From an uncultured Lachnospiraceae bacterium (lineage in GTDB: Bacteria; Bacillota; Clostridia; Lachnospirales; Lachnospiraceae): a stretch of DNA of 37,583 bases. The stretch covers positions 1 to 37,583 of the forward strand of contig CAJTRA010000004.1 of assembly GCA_910578345.1 (NCBI GenBank), in the 5' to 3' direction. Below the pieces are notes generated by a model that had not been told where the DNA came from, did no database searches, and saw only the letters and a program-made list of their open reading frames with translations. The position numbers and the translations under genes were made by a program. The stretch's first letter is position 1, and each line of letters opens with the position of its first letter. Shown piece by piece: positions 23,475 to 33,183 of this stretch.

Positions 23475-24434
23475 ATGATACAAGAACAACAATGGTATGG
23501 AAAGCCCTACTATTCTCTGGATGCTTTCCTGAAAAATACCTATGGAGAGAAACTTTATAAGATCGCTGTGAACGCAGGTTTTACCTGTCCAAACCGTGAT
23601 GGCTCTCTGGGGAAGCATGGCTGCCTCTTCTGTTCTGCCGGCGGCAGCGGGGAATATGCGGTGCAGACATCCGCATATCCCTCCATCAGCCAGCAAATTA
23701 CAGCCGGTATTTCACTCTTTCACCACAAACAGACCGGCCAGCGCTTTATTATCTATTTCCAGGCCTACACCAACACTTATGGTCCCATTTCACACCTGCG
23801 TAGTCTTTATACACAGGCCTTACAGGAGGCCTGTGTGGCAGGTATCTCCATTGCCACCAGACCCGATTGTATTTCAGAAGAAACTGTGACCATGCTGGTC
23901 AATCTCAGGAAAGAATTTCCTGACAAGTTTGTCTGGATTGAATTGGGATTACAGACAATCCATGAACAAACTGCCCTTTTTATCAGGCGTGGATATCCAT
24001 TAGCCACATATGACAGATGTATCAGTTTATTAAAACAGTCTCAAATTCCCACAATCACACACCTGATTCTGGGACTGCCTGGAGAAGTTGAAGAACATAT
24101 GTTATCTACCATTACTCATTTAAACCAGTCTGGTACATGGGGTGTAAAACTCCAGCTGCTTCATGTCCTGAGGGATACCGATCTGGCCATATTATATGAA
24201 CAGGGCGCTTATCTGCCCATGACTCAGGATGCTTATATCGATTTGGTCATCTCCTGCTTGGAACATCTTTCCCCGGATATTGTAATCCACAGACTGACTG
24301 GCGACGGTTCCCGTGATCTGCTGCTTGCACCGTTATGGAGTCTGCAAAAACGAACTGTGTTGAATCGTCTCCACCATACTATGAAACTGCGCGCCGCCCA
24401 TCAAGGACGGCTGTATGAAAGGCATATTCCATGA
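23475..24434 (+). CDS. TIGR01212 (YhcC-like) radical SAM protein
   Basis: A 319-aa radical SAM protein. The cluster motif is CPNRDGSLGKHGCLFC, a C-x11-C-x2-C pattern shared with E. coli YhcC, rather than the common C-x3-C-x2-C. A hallmark IELGLQT and later LILGLPGE support the barrel. Function of the family is not settled. It starts after AGGAT at suitable spacing. Its stop overlaps the start of the DUF4364 gene by four bases (ATGA), so the two are translationally coupled and probably functionally linked. Confidence 0.88.
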   Translation: MIQEQQWYGKPYYSLDAFLKNTYGEKLYKIAVNAGFTCPNRDGSLGKHGCLFCSAGGSGEYAVQTSAYPSISQQITAGISLFHHKQTGQRFIIYFQAYTNTYGPISHLRSLYTQALQEACVAGISIATRPDCISEETVTMLVNLRKEFPDKFVWIELGLQTIHEQTALFIRRGYPLATYDRCISLLKQSQIPTITHLILGLPGEVEEHMLSTITHLNQSGTWGVKLQLLHVLRDTDLAILYEQGAYLPMTQDAYIDLVISCLEHLSPDIVIHRLTGDGSRDLLLAPLWSLQKRTVLNRLHHTMKLRAAHQGRLYERHIP

Positions 24435-24949
24435 ATCACGATCAACTTGCTCTCTACAATAAATTACTTGTGTTATACATGCTCAATCGATCTGCTTTCC
24501 CACTGACCCAGGCACAGATCTATGATTTTCTCCTGGAAAAGAACTATGTTAATTTCATGAATCTGCAGCTTGCCATTACGGAATTGATTGATACTGGATT
24601 TGTGACGGCTGAGTCCAGACTAAACCGCACCTATCTTACGATCACCTCTGAGGGACAGAACACGCTTGCTTTCTTTAAAAACCGCATCGACAGTTCTTTT
24701 AAAAACGAAATCGATACATTTCTAAGTTCGAATCAATTTAAACTGCGTCAGGAGACCTCTGTTCTCACGGATTATCATAAAGCGCTTTCCGGCGACTATG
24801 AAGTCCGACTGTCTGTAAAAGAAAAGGACGCAGCCATCGTGGAACTCACGATGTACGTCCCTAACCAGGAAGCCGCCGAAATGGTCTGTGCCAACTGGAA
24901 GAAAAAAAACCAATCCATCTATCAATATCTGACAGGGCAGCTCTTTTGA
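24431..24949 (+). CDS. DUF4364 family winged-helix protein
   Basis: A 172-aa protein of the DUF4364 family found widely in Clostridia. Residues 8-75 look like a winged-helix region (ITELIDTGFVTAESRLNRTYLTITSEG forms the recognition helix and wing). The C-terminal half is a mixed alpha/beta domain with no catalytic motif. It probably acts as a small regulator. It overlaps the radical SAM gene by four bases, and its 3' end is six bases from the convergent DUF5722 gene, with a shared hairpin terminator. Confidence 0.85.
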   Translation: MNHDQLALYNKLLVLYMLNRSAFPLTQAQIYDFLLEKNYVNFMNLQLAITELIDTGFVTAESRLNRTYLTITSEGQNTLAFFKNRIDSSFKNEIDTFLSSNQFKLRQETSVLTDYHKALSGDYEVRLSVKEKDAAIVELTMYVPNQEAAEMVCANWKKKNQSIYQYLTGQLF

Positions 24950-24957
24950 GCTGCCTT
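24934..24957. terminator. Bidirectional hairpin between convergent genes
   Basis: GGCAGCTC (24936-24943) and GAGCTGCC (24948-24955) form an 8-bp stem with a TTTT loop, extended by A-T and G-T pairs. It covers the last codons of the DUF4364 gene and the end of the DUF5722 gene, so both transcripts can form it. No long T-run follows either arm, so strength is uncertain. Confidence 0.5.
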
Positions 24958-27142
24958 AATGTCTGGAGATCACTTCCCCCCAACTGCCAATTCCGATCAC
25001 CCGCAGCGCAAAGTCCGTATGCTGGGCAGATTCCGGGGTATCTACATATTTAAATGCATTATAGATTGATTTATGTCCGCCACCCAGCGTATCAATCCCC
25101 AGCGCCAGCCCCTGCGCCACTTCTGAAGGCGCATCCGTCTGCCTGGAAAACAGCATACTGTCAATATACCGGTTCGCCTCAATGACCTTATACGCATATA
25201 CAAAGGAAGCTGCCTGCAGTTCCTGTCCCGCAGAAGAGGTATAACCCATTTCACTCAATATGACATGTCTCACTTCTCCTGCATCCGTCCGAAATGCTTC
25301 CTTCTGCAGATAATCCGTCAATACATGAATATTCTTGATTGTGATCACCGGCGTTGTCTCGGAGTTCAATACTTTACTGCCTCCACTCCATGCCTTTGCA
25401 CTGGTCAGTGGATAATTGTACGGGTGCTGGGCCACGCCCCAGTCAATATTGCCGCCTGCAGTGATATTTCTGTTAAATTCGTCCATAATCTCCTTCGAAC
25501 CATACCCGCCATTAGAATACAGGCTCTTAGCCCATTGCTGGTCAAGAGAAATATAGACTCTGGCATTCCCGTTGACACTGAGGATCGCATTATAGAATAC
25601 CCGGAATGCCTTGGCATACTCCTCCACATAATGCGGCGTGTCCATATATTCGATATAGTTCCATTCCTTTCTGGCATTGATTTCATTTCCAATGACCCAA
25701 TTCATGACTTTACCATGCCCGATGCCCGCATAGCGGTTTGCCAGGAATGAACCGACCGCCGCAATGTATTCCGTTCCTGCTTCGTCGGCAGCATTAAAGG
25801 CGAAGTAAGGAGAACCTGCCCCACCGGAACGTGCTTTGGGATGAATCAACTCCATATGTCCAGGATTCATATCATTTAGAATAATAGCCGTTATAGTAAT
25901 TCCCTTATTCGTCAGCGTTGAAAAGATATAGTCATACTCTGCCACGATCTGTCCGTTAAACGCATAATTTCTGCCATTATAAGTATAGTAAACCGTCGGA
26001 TAGGCGGCATGCGTCGTGCCTCCTAAGATCCTGCTGAGCGGAATATTATAGGCAGCATGCTTCACGCCCAGATCGTCCAGATCAGATCCTCTGAGTTTCT
26101 CCGGATCCACCAACAACCCTTTCTTTGAGGATGTACCTCCAAAAGAGGGCGCATATCTGGCAATCGCTTCCGGATTCGTGATGTGATACGGCCTGCTGAT
26201 TGCCATATATTTCCCATCTTTTTTCACCGCCACAACAAATTTAGAAAACAGCCTGGAAGACGCACTGTTATAATTCAAATTGACTGAAAAAGTCAAATCA
26301 ACATCTTTCTGGTCTTGGATCAGATATGCATCTCCCGTCAGCTCATTCTCATAAATCTTCTCCTCAAACAGATAGTAGTATCCGTCGTCGCTGACCGCCA
26401 GACCCTCGGCAGACATTGTCACATCTACCTTACCCGTCTGTGTATTGATCACACAACTCTCGATCGTTGCGAAATCCGCCGCATTCTCTTCTGTCAACTC
26501 TACTTCGGGCGGTCTGTTATGGACTCCGTTAAGCACGAATCGTGCCGCATCCACCAACGCTTTCGACACATTCTTACCGGCGCTCTGCTTCACATTATCT
26601 TTCTTATGCTGCAGCAGACTGTACTCAGCAAGCTTGACCGACTCAGTATGTACCATAGCTTCCACGGCATTATCAGCAATTTCCAACTCTCTCAGGTAAT
26701 GCCCTATCCCCAGATAGGAGCCCGCTCCTGCAAGCAACAGCAAAACGGCTGCAATCCCCGCAATCAGAAACGTGCGTTTTCGCTTCTTCGGATCCTTCTT
26801 TTCCTCCTTCTGCGGCGCTTTCTTCTCCTCGATTACATAGGTTTCCTCTACCTTGATCGTATGCTCTACAGCGCCCTTTTCATTGACTGTGACAGTCTCC
26901 TCCATCTCCACAGCCTCTTCCAGTATGTTGCCTTTCTTCTTCTCAGCCTTGATCCTGGCCTTTTCTTCTTTCAGGCGTTCTTTCTGACGTTTCTTCTTCG
27001 CCTTAGCTTTCTTTTTGTTTTCTGCTACCTTCGCCTTGTCTATGGTCCGCCTCTTTTTCTTTTTCTTCCTGGGAACCGACGCAGAAGCGTTCTCTTGATT
27101 TTCCTCTACAACCGTTTCGTCCGTGATCTTATTCGCTGTCAT
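24956..27142 (-). CDS. DUF5722 membrane-anchored putative glycoside hydrolase
   Basis: A 728-aa protein. The first 125 residues are a cytoplasmic Lys/Glu-rich region (KKKKKRRTIDK through KAEKKK), followed by one membrane helix (about 124-146) after KKRKR. The outer portion ends in a domain of DUF5722 type. It carries WVIGNEIN, with Glu in the clan-A acid/base position, and VILSEMGYT, with Glu as the probable nucleophile, so a TIM-barrel glycosidase fold is likely. The substrate is unknown. The start ATG lies inside the end of rarA with a 14-bp overlap and an AGGAAGAGG site. The C-terminal domain assignment is from family memory; the catalytic residues are inferred from motif resemblance. Confidence 0.85.
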   Translation of the reverse strand: MTANKITDETVVEENQENASASVPRKKKKKRRTIDKAKVAENKKKAKAKKKRQKERLKEEKARIKAEKKKGNILEEAVEMEETVTVNEKGAVEHTIKVEETYVIEEKKAPQKEEKKDPKKRKRTFLIAGIAAVLLLLAGAGSYLGIGHYLRELEIADNAVEAMVHTESVKLAEYSLLQHKKDNVKQSAGKNVSKALVDAARFVLNGVHNRPPEVELTEENAADFATIESCVINTQTGKVDVTMSAEGLAVSDDGYYYLFEEKIYENELTGDAYLIQDQKDVDLTFSVNLNYNSASSRLFSKFVVAVKKDGKYMAISRPYHITNPEAIARYAPSFGGTSSKKGLLVDPEKLRGSDLDDLGVKHAAYNIPLSRILGGTTHAAYPTVYYTYNGRNYAFNGQIVAEYDYIFSTLTNKGITITAIILNDMNPGHMELIHPKARSGGAGSPYFAFNAADEAGTEYIAAVGSFLANRYAGIGHGKVMNWVIGNEINARKEWNYIEYMDTPHYVEEYAKAFRVFYNAILSVNGNARVYISLDQQWAKSLYSNGGYGSKEIMDEFNRNITAGGNIDWGVAQHPYNYPLTSAKAWSGGSKVLNSETTPVITIKNIHVLTDYLQKEAFRTDAGEVRHVILSEMGYTSSAGQELQAASFVYAYKVIEANRYIDSMLFSRQTDAPSEVAQGLALGIDTLGGGHKSIYNAFKYVDTPESAQHTDFALRVIGIGSWGEVISRH

Positions 27143-28466
27143 GGGCTGCCTCTTCCTTTATTCGTTTCATATGTTCTCTGATCTTAGCCTCATAGCCGTT
27201 CCCTGTTGGTTGATAGAATTCCTTGCCATTCAACTCGTAAGGCAGATACTGCTGTCTCACATAATGGTTAGGATAATCATGGGCATATTTATATCCTGTT
27301 CCATGCCCAAGTTTGGCCGCCCCTTTGTAATGGGCATCCTGTAAATGAGTCGGTATGGGCAGATTCCCTGTCTGTCTGACAGTCTCTGACGCCTGGAAGA
27401 CTGCATTACAGGCGGCATTACTCTTTGGCGCGCAGGCCACGTAGGTGACCGCCTGTGACAGAATAATCTGCGCCTCCGGCATGCCTACCCGTTCTACTGC
27501 CAACGAGGCATTCACCGCCACGCATAACGCCATGGGATCCGCATTCCCCACATCTTCCGAAGCACAAATCATAATACGTCTGGCAATAAAAGTCACACTC
27601 TCTCCTGCATACAACATGCGGCTTAAATAGTAGACTGCCGCATTCGGATCGGAGCCACGCATACTTTTAATAAAAGCTGATATTGTATCGTAATGACTGT
27701 CGCCTGACTTATCATAACGTAACACTCGTTTCTGTATGCATTCCTGGGCCACCTCCAGGGTAATGTGAATCTTACCGTCTTCGCTGCGATTCGTCGTCAT
27801 GACGCCCAGCTCCACTGCATTCAATGCATGCCTGGCATCTCCGCCGGATAATTCTGCCAGGAAATTGACGGCATCCTCCTCGATCACCGCCTCATAAGCC
27901 CCCATTCCCTTATTCTTATCATATACAGCTCTCTGAATCAGTAACTTGATGTCTTCAATCAATAACGGATGCAATTCAAAGATAATCGAACGGGAGATCA
28001 ATGCACCATTCACTTCAAAATAGGGATTCTCCGTGGTGGCGCCAATCAAAATCAGAGTGCCGTCTTCCACGAAAGGGAGCAGGTAATCCTGCTGGCCTTT
28101 ATTAAACCGGTGAATCTCATCAATAAACAGTATCGTTTTCTTTCCATACATCCCGCTTAGATCTTTGGCTTTCGCCACCACCTCTTCCATATCTTTCTTG
28201 CCGGCAACAGTGGCGTTGATCTGGGTAAACTCCGCACTGGTGGTGTTGGCGATTACTTTGGCAAGCGTCGTCTTCCCTGTACCAGGCGGTCCATAAAAGA
28301 TGATTGAACTTAACTTGTCTGCCTTGATCGCACGGTAAAGCAGCTTGTCTTTTCCTATAATATGCTGCTGTCCCACTACCTCATCCAGCGTAGTCGGCCG
28401 CAGTCTGGCGGCCAGCGGAGATTCTTTCTCCTGATTTGTACTCCGCATATACTCAAATAAATCCAT
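27129..28466 (-). CDS. rarA: Replication-associated recombination protein A
   Basis: A 445-aa AAA+ ATPase (MgsA/RarA family) that acts at stalled replication forks. Walker A is FYGPPGTGKTT (about 58-68), Walker B is ILFIDEIHRF, and sensor 1 is GATTENP. The C-terminal region (about 330-420) carries the tetramerisation motif ending in KYAHDYPNHYVRQQYLP. Length is typical. The ATG follows AGGAAC. It overlaps the DUF5722 gene by 14 bp on the same strand, which is unusual for a repair gene and implies translational coupling. Confidence 0.94.
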   Translation of the reverse strand: MDLFEYMRSTNQEKESPLAARLRPTTLDEVVGQQHIIGKDKLLYRAIKADKLSSIIFYGPPGTGKTTLAKVIANTTSAEFTQINATVAGKKDMEEVVAKAKDLSGMYGKKTILFIDEIHRFNKGQQDYLLPFVEDGTLILIGATTENPYFEVNGALISRSIIFELHPLLIEDIKLLIQRAVYDKNKGMGAYEAVIEEDAVNFLAELSGGDARHALNAVELGVMTTNRSEDGKIHITLEVAQECIQKRVLRYDKSGDSHYDTISAFIKSMRGSDPNAAVYYLSRMLYAGESVTFIARRIMICASEDVGNADPMALCVAVNASLAVERVGMPEAQIILSQAVTYVACAPKSNAACNAVFQASETVRQTGNLPIPTHLQDAHYKGAAKLGHGTGYKYAHDYPNHYVRQQYLPYELNGKEFYQPTGNGYEAKIREHMKRIKEEAAHDSE

Positions 28467-28617
28467 AATGTAGTTCCTATATCCTGCCTGTATCTATATA
28501 TTGTGGTCAGCTATTGAAATGCCTGATTTCTGGGCACATACTGTTTTTTATCATACCATTTTATGCCCGAAACCGCAACTTCCACTTTTGACCTTTTGGC
28601 GAATAAATGACAGAAAA

Positions 28618-28644
28618 GAAGAAGGGATCTTCTATCCCTTCTTC
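28618..28644 (-). terminator. Terminator at the end of the GNAT gene
   Basis: GAAGAAGGGAT (28618-28628) and ATCCCTTCTTC (28634-28644) form an 11-bp stem with a five-base loop, followed on the minus strand by TTTTCT. The stem includes the last codons (KKG) and stop of the acetyltransferase gene at 28632. Confidence 0.7.
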
Positions 28645-29438
28645 ATCATATCCTCGATATACGCATCACTCTTCGCTGTCGCTTCCACCCATCCCGGCCT
28701 GAAACCGCTCCGTATCGCATTTTTGACCGATTTCACATTGGACCAGGCGGCACAGTAAAAGGGCACATATCCCCGTTCAAAAGTCTCTCTGGCAAGTCTG
28801 TTGGTCAGCGCCGACGCAATGCCCTGTCTTCTGTATTCTGGCAGGACGTCCACGCCAATCTGCCACATGGTATCACAATCCGCCGAGCAGCCGGCCAGCC
28901 CGACCAGCTTCTCTTTGTAAAAAGCGCCAACCGCCAGCCTGTCCAGATGCTTTCGGTCTGCACATAGGGCATTCTTCCATTCAGGAAGGTACAAACCTGC
29001 AAGCTCGGTATCTTCCATAACTCTGAATGAAAAAGCACTGTCACAGACCCGGTCATACTGAAATACCGCATCAATATCCGGAAGAAAATAATCCGCCATG
29101 AAGCAGATTCTTGCGCCCTCTTTCTCCAGAATCTTATTGATCGGATATAAACCCGGCGTCTCAAAACAGTTCTCGATCGCAGGCATACGTTCGATGCACT
29201 GCGCGATCTGGGGGAGCAAATCTGACCGCCCTGTAATCACAATATTCGTTCCATATGAAACCAGATTGCAGATATGCGGCAGCTCAAGATACCTCCTGGC
29301 CCGGTCGGATGCTTCTGAAACGTGTACAGTATTGCACGCAGACAGAAAATCCTCCGGTGCACAGCAGCAATCGTAAGCCGACTGTTCCAAGGCTATTCTC
29401 ATAATCGTACTGTTATCCATCTTCTTATTCATTCCCAT
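28632..29438 (-). CDS. GNAT-family acetyltransferase
   Basis: A 268-aa protein. The C-terminal 140 residues are a GNAT fold: the acetyl-CoA motif is VLPEYRRQGIASALTNRL (about 192-209), then CAAWSNVKSVKNAIRSGF. The N-terminal half does not match a domain I know and may recognise the substrate or be a second degenerate GNAT fold. Several Cys (CCCAPEDF near residue 25) are unusual. The ATG choice is uncertain, with weak AGGG spacing and other in-frame ATGs at codons 3 and 7. It follows rarA upstream by about 160 bp of unassigned sequence. The substrate is unknown. Confidence 0.85.
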   Translation of the reverse strand: MGMNKKMDNSTIMRIALEQSAYDCCCAPEDFLSACNTVHVSEASDRARRYLELPHICNLVSYGTNIVITGRSDLLPQIAQCIERMPAIENCFETPGLYPINKILEKEGARICFMADYFLPDIDAVFQYDRVCDSAFSFRVMEDTELAGLYLPEWKNALCADRKHLDRLAVGAFYKEKLVGLAGCSADCDTMWQIGVDVLPEYRRQGIASALTNRLARETFERGYVPFYCAAWSNVKSVKNAIRSGFRPGWVEATAKSDAYIEDMMKKG

Positions 29439-29559
29439 CTCTTACCCTGCACTTCCTATTCACGTGACATGAATAAAACGCTCCGCTGAATGTACTGGCG
29501 GCTTCTGATGCCGCGTGCAGGCGGCCAGAGAAAAGCTTTTTCAGACGTCACTACTTTGA

Positions 29560-30249
29560 TCAATCTAACAACAATTCATCCACCGTTACAAACTCATATC
29601 CCTCTTCCATCAATTCATCGATGATCTGCAGCGCTGCCGTCACCGTGGATTTGTATTCATCATGCATCAGGATAATCGCGTTTTCTTTCACTTTCGAAGT
29701 CACTTTCTGTACAATCCCGGCCACATTATCGCTGCACCAATCCAGAGGATCGACAGTCCACAATACCGGAAACATATTCAGCTCCTTCTCGAATTTCTTG
29801 TCCCAGGTGCCGTAAGGCGGCCGCACATACTGCACCTCCTGTCCTGTCAGCGCTTCGATCGCTTCATTGGTCTTAATCAATTCTTCTTTAAAAACCTCGC
29901 GATTGGCGCTGCTTAGCTGTATATGACTGTAGGTATGGTTGCCGATCAGATGACCTTCCTCAGACATACGCTGTATCACCTCAGGATTCTCTTCCGCATG
30001 CATTCCGGTCACGAAAAAAGTTGCCTTAACTCCCCGTTCCTTCAAACCGTCCAGAAGCTGTTCAGTATAGTAGGGGTGCGGTCCATCATCAAAGGTAATG
30101 GCAATCTTCTTACTGTCTTCTATTTCACTGGCGGCAACCGCTGCTATTCTATCACCCATAACTGCTGTTATACATAGACCGAGGGCAAACAATAAAAGCA
30201 TCCCTGTTTTTATCCTTCTGGCTTTTAAAAAACGCTTCCCGACTTGCAT
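29560..30249 (-). CDS. Polysaccharide deacetylase (NodB-like)
   Basis: A 229-aa family 4 carbohydrate esterase. A basic N-terminus and one hydrophobic helix (about 15-33) export or anchor it. Motif 1 is TFDDG (52-56), the metal triad continues with HTYSH (105-109), motif 3 is RPPYG (143-147), motif 4 includes DPLDW (167-171), and motif 5 is LMHD (194-197). These carry the catalytic Asp and His and the metal ligands. It likely removes N-acetyl groups from peptidoglycan or a surface polysaccharide. AAGGATGG precedes the ATG. It is monocistronic as seen here. Confidence 0.93.
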   Translation of the reverse strand: MQVGKRFLKARRIKTGMLLLFALGLCITAVMGDRIAAVAASEIEDSKKIAITFDDGPHPYYTEQLLDGLKERGVKATFFVTGMHAEENPEVIQRMSEEGHLIGNHTYSHIQLSSANREVFKEELIKTNEAIEALTGQEVQYVRPPYGTWDKKFEKELNMFPVLWTVDPLDWCSDNVAGIVQKVTSKVKENAIILMHDEYKSTVTAALQIIDELMEEGYEFVTVDELLLD

Positions 30250-30362
30250 TCTGTCACACCATCCTTATTTCCTCCAGATTATTCTATATGATGTATATGC
30301 TGCTGGGACAATGACAAGAAGCCTTTCTAAGGTAAATTCCATTGACTTAATGGGTTAATCTC

Positions 30363-31523
30363 TTAGCCTCGGAGCAAAATCTGAAAAGCTTTCGTATATC
30401 CCTGCCCATAGTCCAGCCGCAGACGTAATTCCCCACCATGCATCTGCACGATCTTATACGCAATGCTGAGCCCAAGGCCGCTGCCGCCTGCAGTGCTGCG
30501 CGCCTTGTCAGCTCTGCTGAAAGGCTCAAAAATATGTTCTGCAAACTCTCTGTCAATCTCCATGCCGTCGTCTGCCACGGTAATGACATAATCCTCTAAG
30601 CGCACCAATACGCGGCCGCCGTCTTTACCATAACGTATTGCATTGTTCAGCAGATTAGTGATCGCACGCGTCATCTGTACCGGATCCAGTTGACAGGACA
30701 TAGCGTCCTCAGATATATCAATATCAAGTGTTATATGGTTCTCTTCAAAATCTGTATAGAGCGCCGCTACACACTCCCGAAGAAATTCTCCTACCTCTTT
30801 TTCCTCTCGATGCAGGACAAATCCGCTGCTGTCCATCGTAACATACTCAAATAACAAGGTAAGCAGTTCGTTCATCCGCATGGACTTTGTATGGATCGCT
30901 TCCAGGTACTCCCTCTGTTTTTCCTCATTTACCACACCGTCATACAGAGCCTTACTGTACCCACACAGCGTTGTGAGCGGTGTCTTGATATCATGGGCAA
31001 TATCAGATAACAGAAGATTTCTTTTCTGGTCAGAAATAAGCTGTTTCTCCTTCTCTTCTTTTATGAGTTCATTGACTTGCTTAGTCACCACCCAATAATA
31101 ATAGAAAGCGCCAAGTATCCAAGGTAACAGACTGATCAATAACATTACAAATAAAACAGCGATCACGATAAGCCGCAGAACAATTCCCCATTTTCCCACA
31201 AACAGTGGTGATGTCACTGCAATCCGCATGGAATTTCCCATCCACTGACCAATGGTTCCCTGTACATAACCGGATACTGTACTCGGAAGAAGTGTTGTCA
31301 GTGAATACAATAACGCCTGTAGCACAAATGAAACCGGATTACCACCCGCGCTAATCGAAATATGCCAATCCGATAGAAACATCGATATGCCGATCGACAG
31401 CTTATCATAAAAAATACCGAGCAGTTCCTCGCTAACATAAATCAGAAACATTATAATAAAAAAACGCCTGATCAGAAACCACTTAAGAGACTTCGCCGCT
31501 CCGTCTTTCTTCCTGTTATCCAT
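30363..31523 (-). CDS. Two-component sensor histidine kinase
   Basis: A 386-aa HisKA-type kinase. Membrane helices are at about residues 14-35 and 115-145, with a Ser/Gly-containing extracytoplasmic stretch of about 75 residues between them. The cytoplasmic part has DIAHDIKTPLTTL (H-box with the phosphorylated His), NLLNNAIRYG (N-box), VADDGMEID (G1), and GGSGLGLSI (G2). No HAMP domain is clear. It follows the response regulator by 12 bp, so the pair is one unit. The overall layout resembles VanS- and BceS-type sensors; the ligand is not predictable. Confidence 0.92.
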   Translation of the reverse strand: MDNRKKDGAAKSLKWFLIRRFFIIMFLIYVSEELLGIFYDKLSIGISMFLSDWHISISAGGNPVSFVLQALLYSLTTLLPSTVSGYVQGTIGQWMGNSMRIAVTSPLFVGKWGIVLRLIVIAVLFVMLLISLLPWILGAFYYYWVVTKQVNELIKEEKEKQLISDQKRNLLLSDIAHDIKTPLTTLCGYSKALYDGVVNEEKQREYLEAIHTKSMRMNELLTLLFEYVTMDSSGFVLHREEKEVGEFLRECVAALYTDFEENHITLDIDISEDAMSCQLDPVQMTRAITNLLNNAIRYGKDGGRVLVRLEDYVITVADDGMEIDREFAEHIFEPFSRADKARSTAGGSGLGLSIAYKIVQMHGGELRLRLDYGQGYTKAFQILLRG

Positions 31524-31535
31524 CTTCTTCTCTCT

Positions 31536-32234
31536 CTATTCCTGTTTATCGAGGCGATAGCCTAATCCTCTTATTGTTCTGATATATTCCTGTCCGTTTT
31601 GCTCTAACTTTGTGCGCAGTTTGGAAATACCGACCATTACACTGTTATCTGACATCATATACTCGTCTCCCCATGCATATTCATAGATCTGCTGTTTGGT
31701 AAATACCTTCCCCGGCTCCTCCATAAACATCCTCAGAATCTTAAATTCAATAGAAGTCAGTTCAATGATGTTTCCTTCCTGATATACCAGACACGCTTCT
31801 GTATCCAGGCATAAGTCTCTCACACGCAGTTCCTTTTCTGTTGCCTGAATCCCATTCCCCGCGCCCAGTGCATAGAATCGACGGATATTGGAATTGACTC
31901 TGGCTACCGCCTCCAGAGGCTCAAACGGCTTCGTAATATAATCATCTGCCCCCAGATCAAGCCCTAATATTTTATCGGCATTAGAATCTTTCGCTGAAAG
32001 CATAATCACTGGTATATTATTATTTCCTCTAATATTGCGTAACACCCGATATCCATCAAGTCCCGGCATCATAATATCTAAGATCAATAAATCTGGTTGT
32101 TCTTTCTTTACTTTTGCCATCGCCTCAATCCCATCAGCCGCCTCCAGCACTTCATATCCGTCTTTTTCCAGGTATAGGCGAAGAAGTTCCCTGATCTCCG
32201 CCTCATCATCTGCAATTAAAATCTTGTACCCCAT
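31536..32234 (-). CDS. OmpR-family response regulator
   Basis: A 232-aa regulator with an N-terminal receiver domain (2-120) and a C-terminal winged helix of the OmpR/PhoB type. The acidic pocket includes Asp9, Asp10 and Asp53 (LILDIMMPG), with Lys in DYITKPF. I chose the ATG at 32232-32234 because the family begins just before KILIADDE. A longer in-frame start at 32279 adds 15 residues and has AAGGA with no spacing, so neither start has an ideal ribosome site. It lies between DUF975 and the kinase. Its binding sites may be the direct repeats at 33277-33315. Confidence 0.92.
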   Translation of the reverse strand: MGYKILIADDEAEIRELLRLYLEKDGYEVLEAADGIEAMAKVKKEQPDLLILDIMMPGLDGYRVLRNIRGNNNIPVIMLSAKDSNADKILGLDLGADDYITKPFEPLEAVARVNSNIRRFYALGAGNGIQATEKELRVRDLCLDTEACLVYQEGNIIELTSIEFKILRMFMEEPGKVFTKQQIYEYAWGDEYMMSDNSVMVGISKLRTKLEQNGQEYIRTIRGLGYRLDKQE

Positions 32235-32315
32235 TTTTTCAACCCGCTTTCTGTCTGCCTTGTTCCTGTCTAAGTCCATTCCTTATTCATATCACATGTG
32301 CTGTATTTTTCATCG

Positions 32316-33179
32316 TTACTTTGTACGTTCCTCCCACATCCCACAAAGCCTGTGGTACAATGCGGCATTGGTCAGATACTGATACGGCGCTACATAAAAA
32401 ACATGTGCTATCCCACAAGTCATCACACTGACCACCTCCCAGAGCAGGAAAGAGAGATCCAGCACAAAAGCATTCCACTTCTCTCCATTCATCATATCTT
32501 TACTTCTCTGTTGCGCCTCTTTGTACGGCACCCGCGGATGCTCCGCCAGTATGAATTCCACCATACGATACTGATACTTCTTATAAATCCCTGGGATCAC
32601 AAACAACAATGACCAGAGAAAAATAGACATTTGCGTATGAAATATGACCTTAACAACATTCCTGTAAGAATGATCAAAAGCATATGCCACTTCCTTGACC
32701 TCTGCTTTACCTTCTAATCCTCTCAACATAAACCGGTTTGCACCAACAATCACAGGAAAGACAAGAAAAGTCTCCAATGCAATGATCACTGCCATAACCA
32801 AAAGAACCAGAAAGAGAACAACAAAAAAAAGGACAGCCGCAATAATAACATTAGTGATTATATTTTCTTCGCCCGGATCCTGCCCTGTCTCATCCCATAC
32901 TTCCATCTGAGAGGCTTCCTCTTCATCGAAATATGGTTCCTCCTTTGTCATTGTGTCGCCGCCATCGAATTCGAGCATATGTCCTTCAGCTATGAAATAT
33001 ATCCCCTCCTTCGTCATTGCGGCGCCTGCATCTGAAACGGAATCAGACATACTATCTGTTATTCCTCCAATCCAGTTACCGCTCAAGACCAACAACAAAA
33101 ATGCTACCAATACACTTTTCCAATAGTTCCTCTGCAAGGCTTCTTTCGCCTGTTGTTTCAATTCTCTTCTTGTCCACAT
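32316..33179 (-). CDS. DUF975 membrane protein
   Basis: A 287-aa integral membrane protein of the DUF975 family. The conserved start WTRRELKQQAKEAL is followed by membrane helices at about residues 19-40, 110-145, 185-205 and 245-270. An acidic extracytoplasmic loop (about 45-105) carries many Glu and Asp. Biochemical function is unknown; such proteins often accompany sensor systems in Clostridia. Gene order DUF975, regulator, kinase implies a membrane-stress or antimicrobial-sensing unit. The ribosome binding site is a run of nine G four bases before the ATG, which may allow slippage. Confidence 0.85.
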   Translation of the reverse strand: MWTRRELKQQAKEALQRNYWKSVLVAFLLLVLSGNWIGGITDSMSDSVSDAGAAMTKEGIYFIAEGHMLEFDGGDTMTKEEPYFDEEEASQMEVWDETGQDPGEENIITNVIIAAVLFFVVLFLVLLVMAVIIALETFLVFPVIVGANRFMLRGLEGKAEVKEVAYAFDHSYRNVVKVIFHTQMSIFLWSLLFVIPGIYKKYQYRMVEFILAEHPRVPYKEAQQRSKDMMNGEKWNAFVLDLSFLLWEVVSVMTCGIAHVFYVAPYQYLTNAALYHRLCGMWEERTK

Positions 33180-33183
33180 GATT

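Noticed and set aside
29439..29559. Small RNA or terminator between GNAT and deacetylase
   Set aside because: Several GC-rich dyads such as GCCGC/GCGGC occur, but none has a T-run or a long stem, and no promoter was found.
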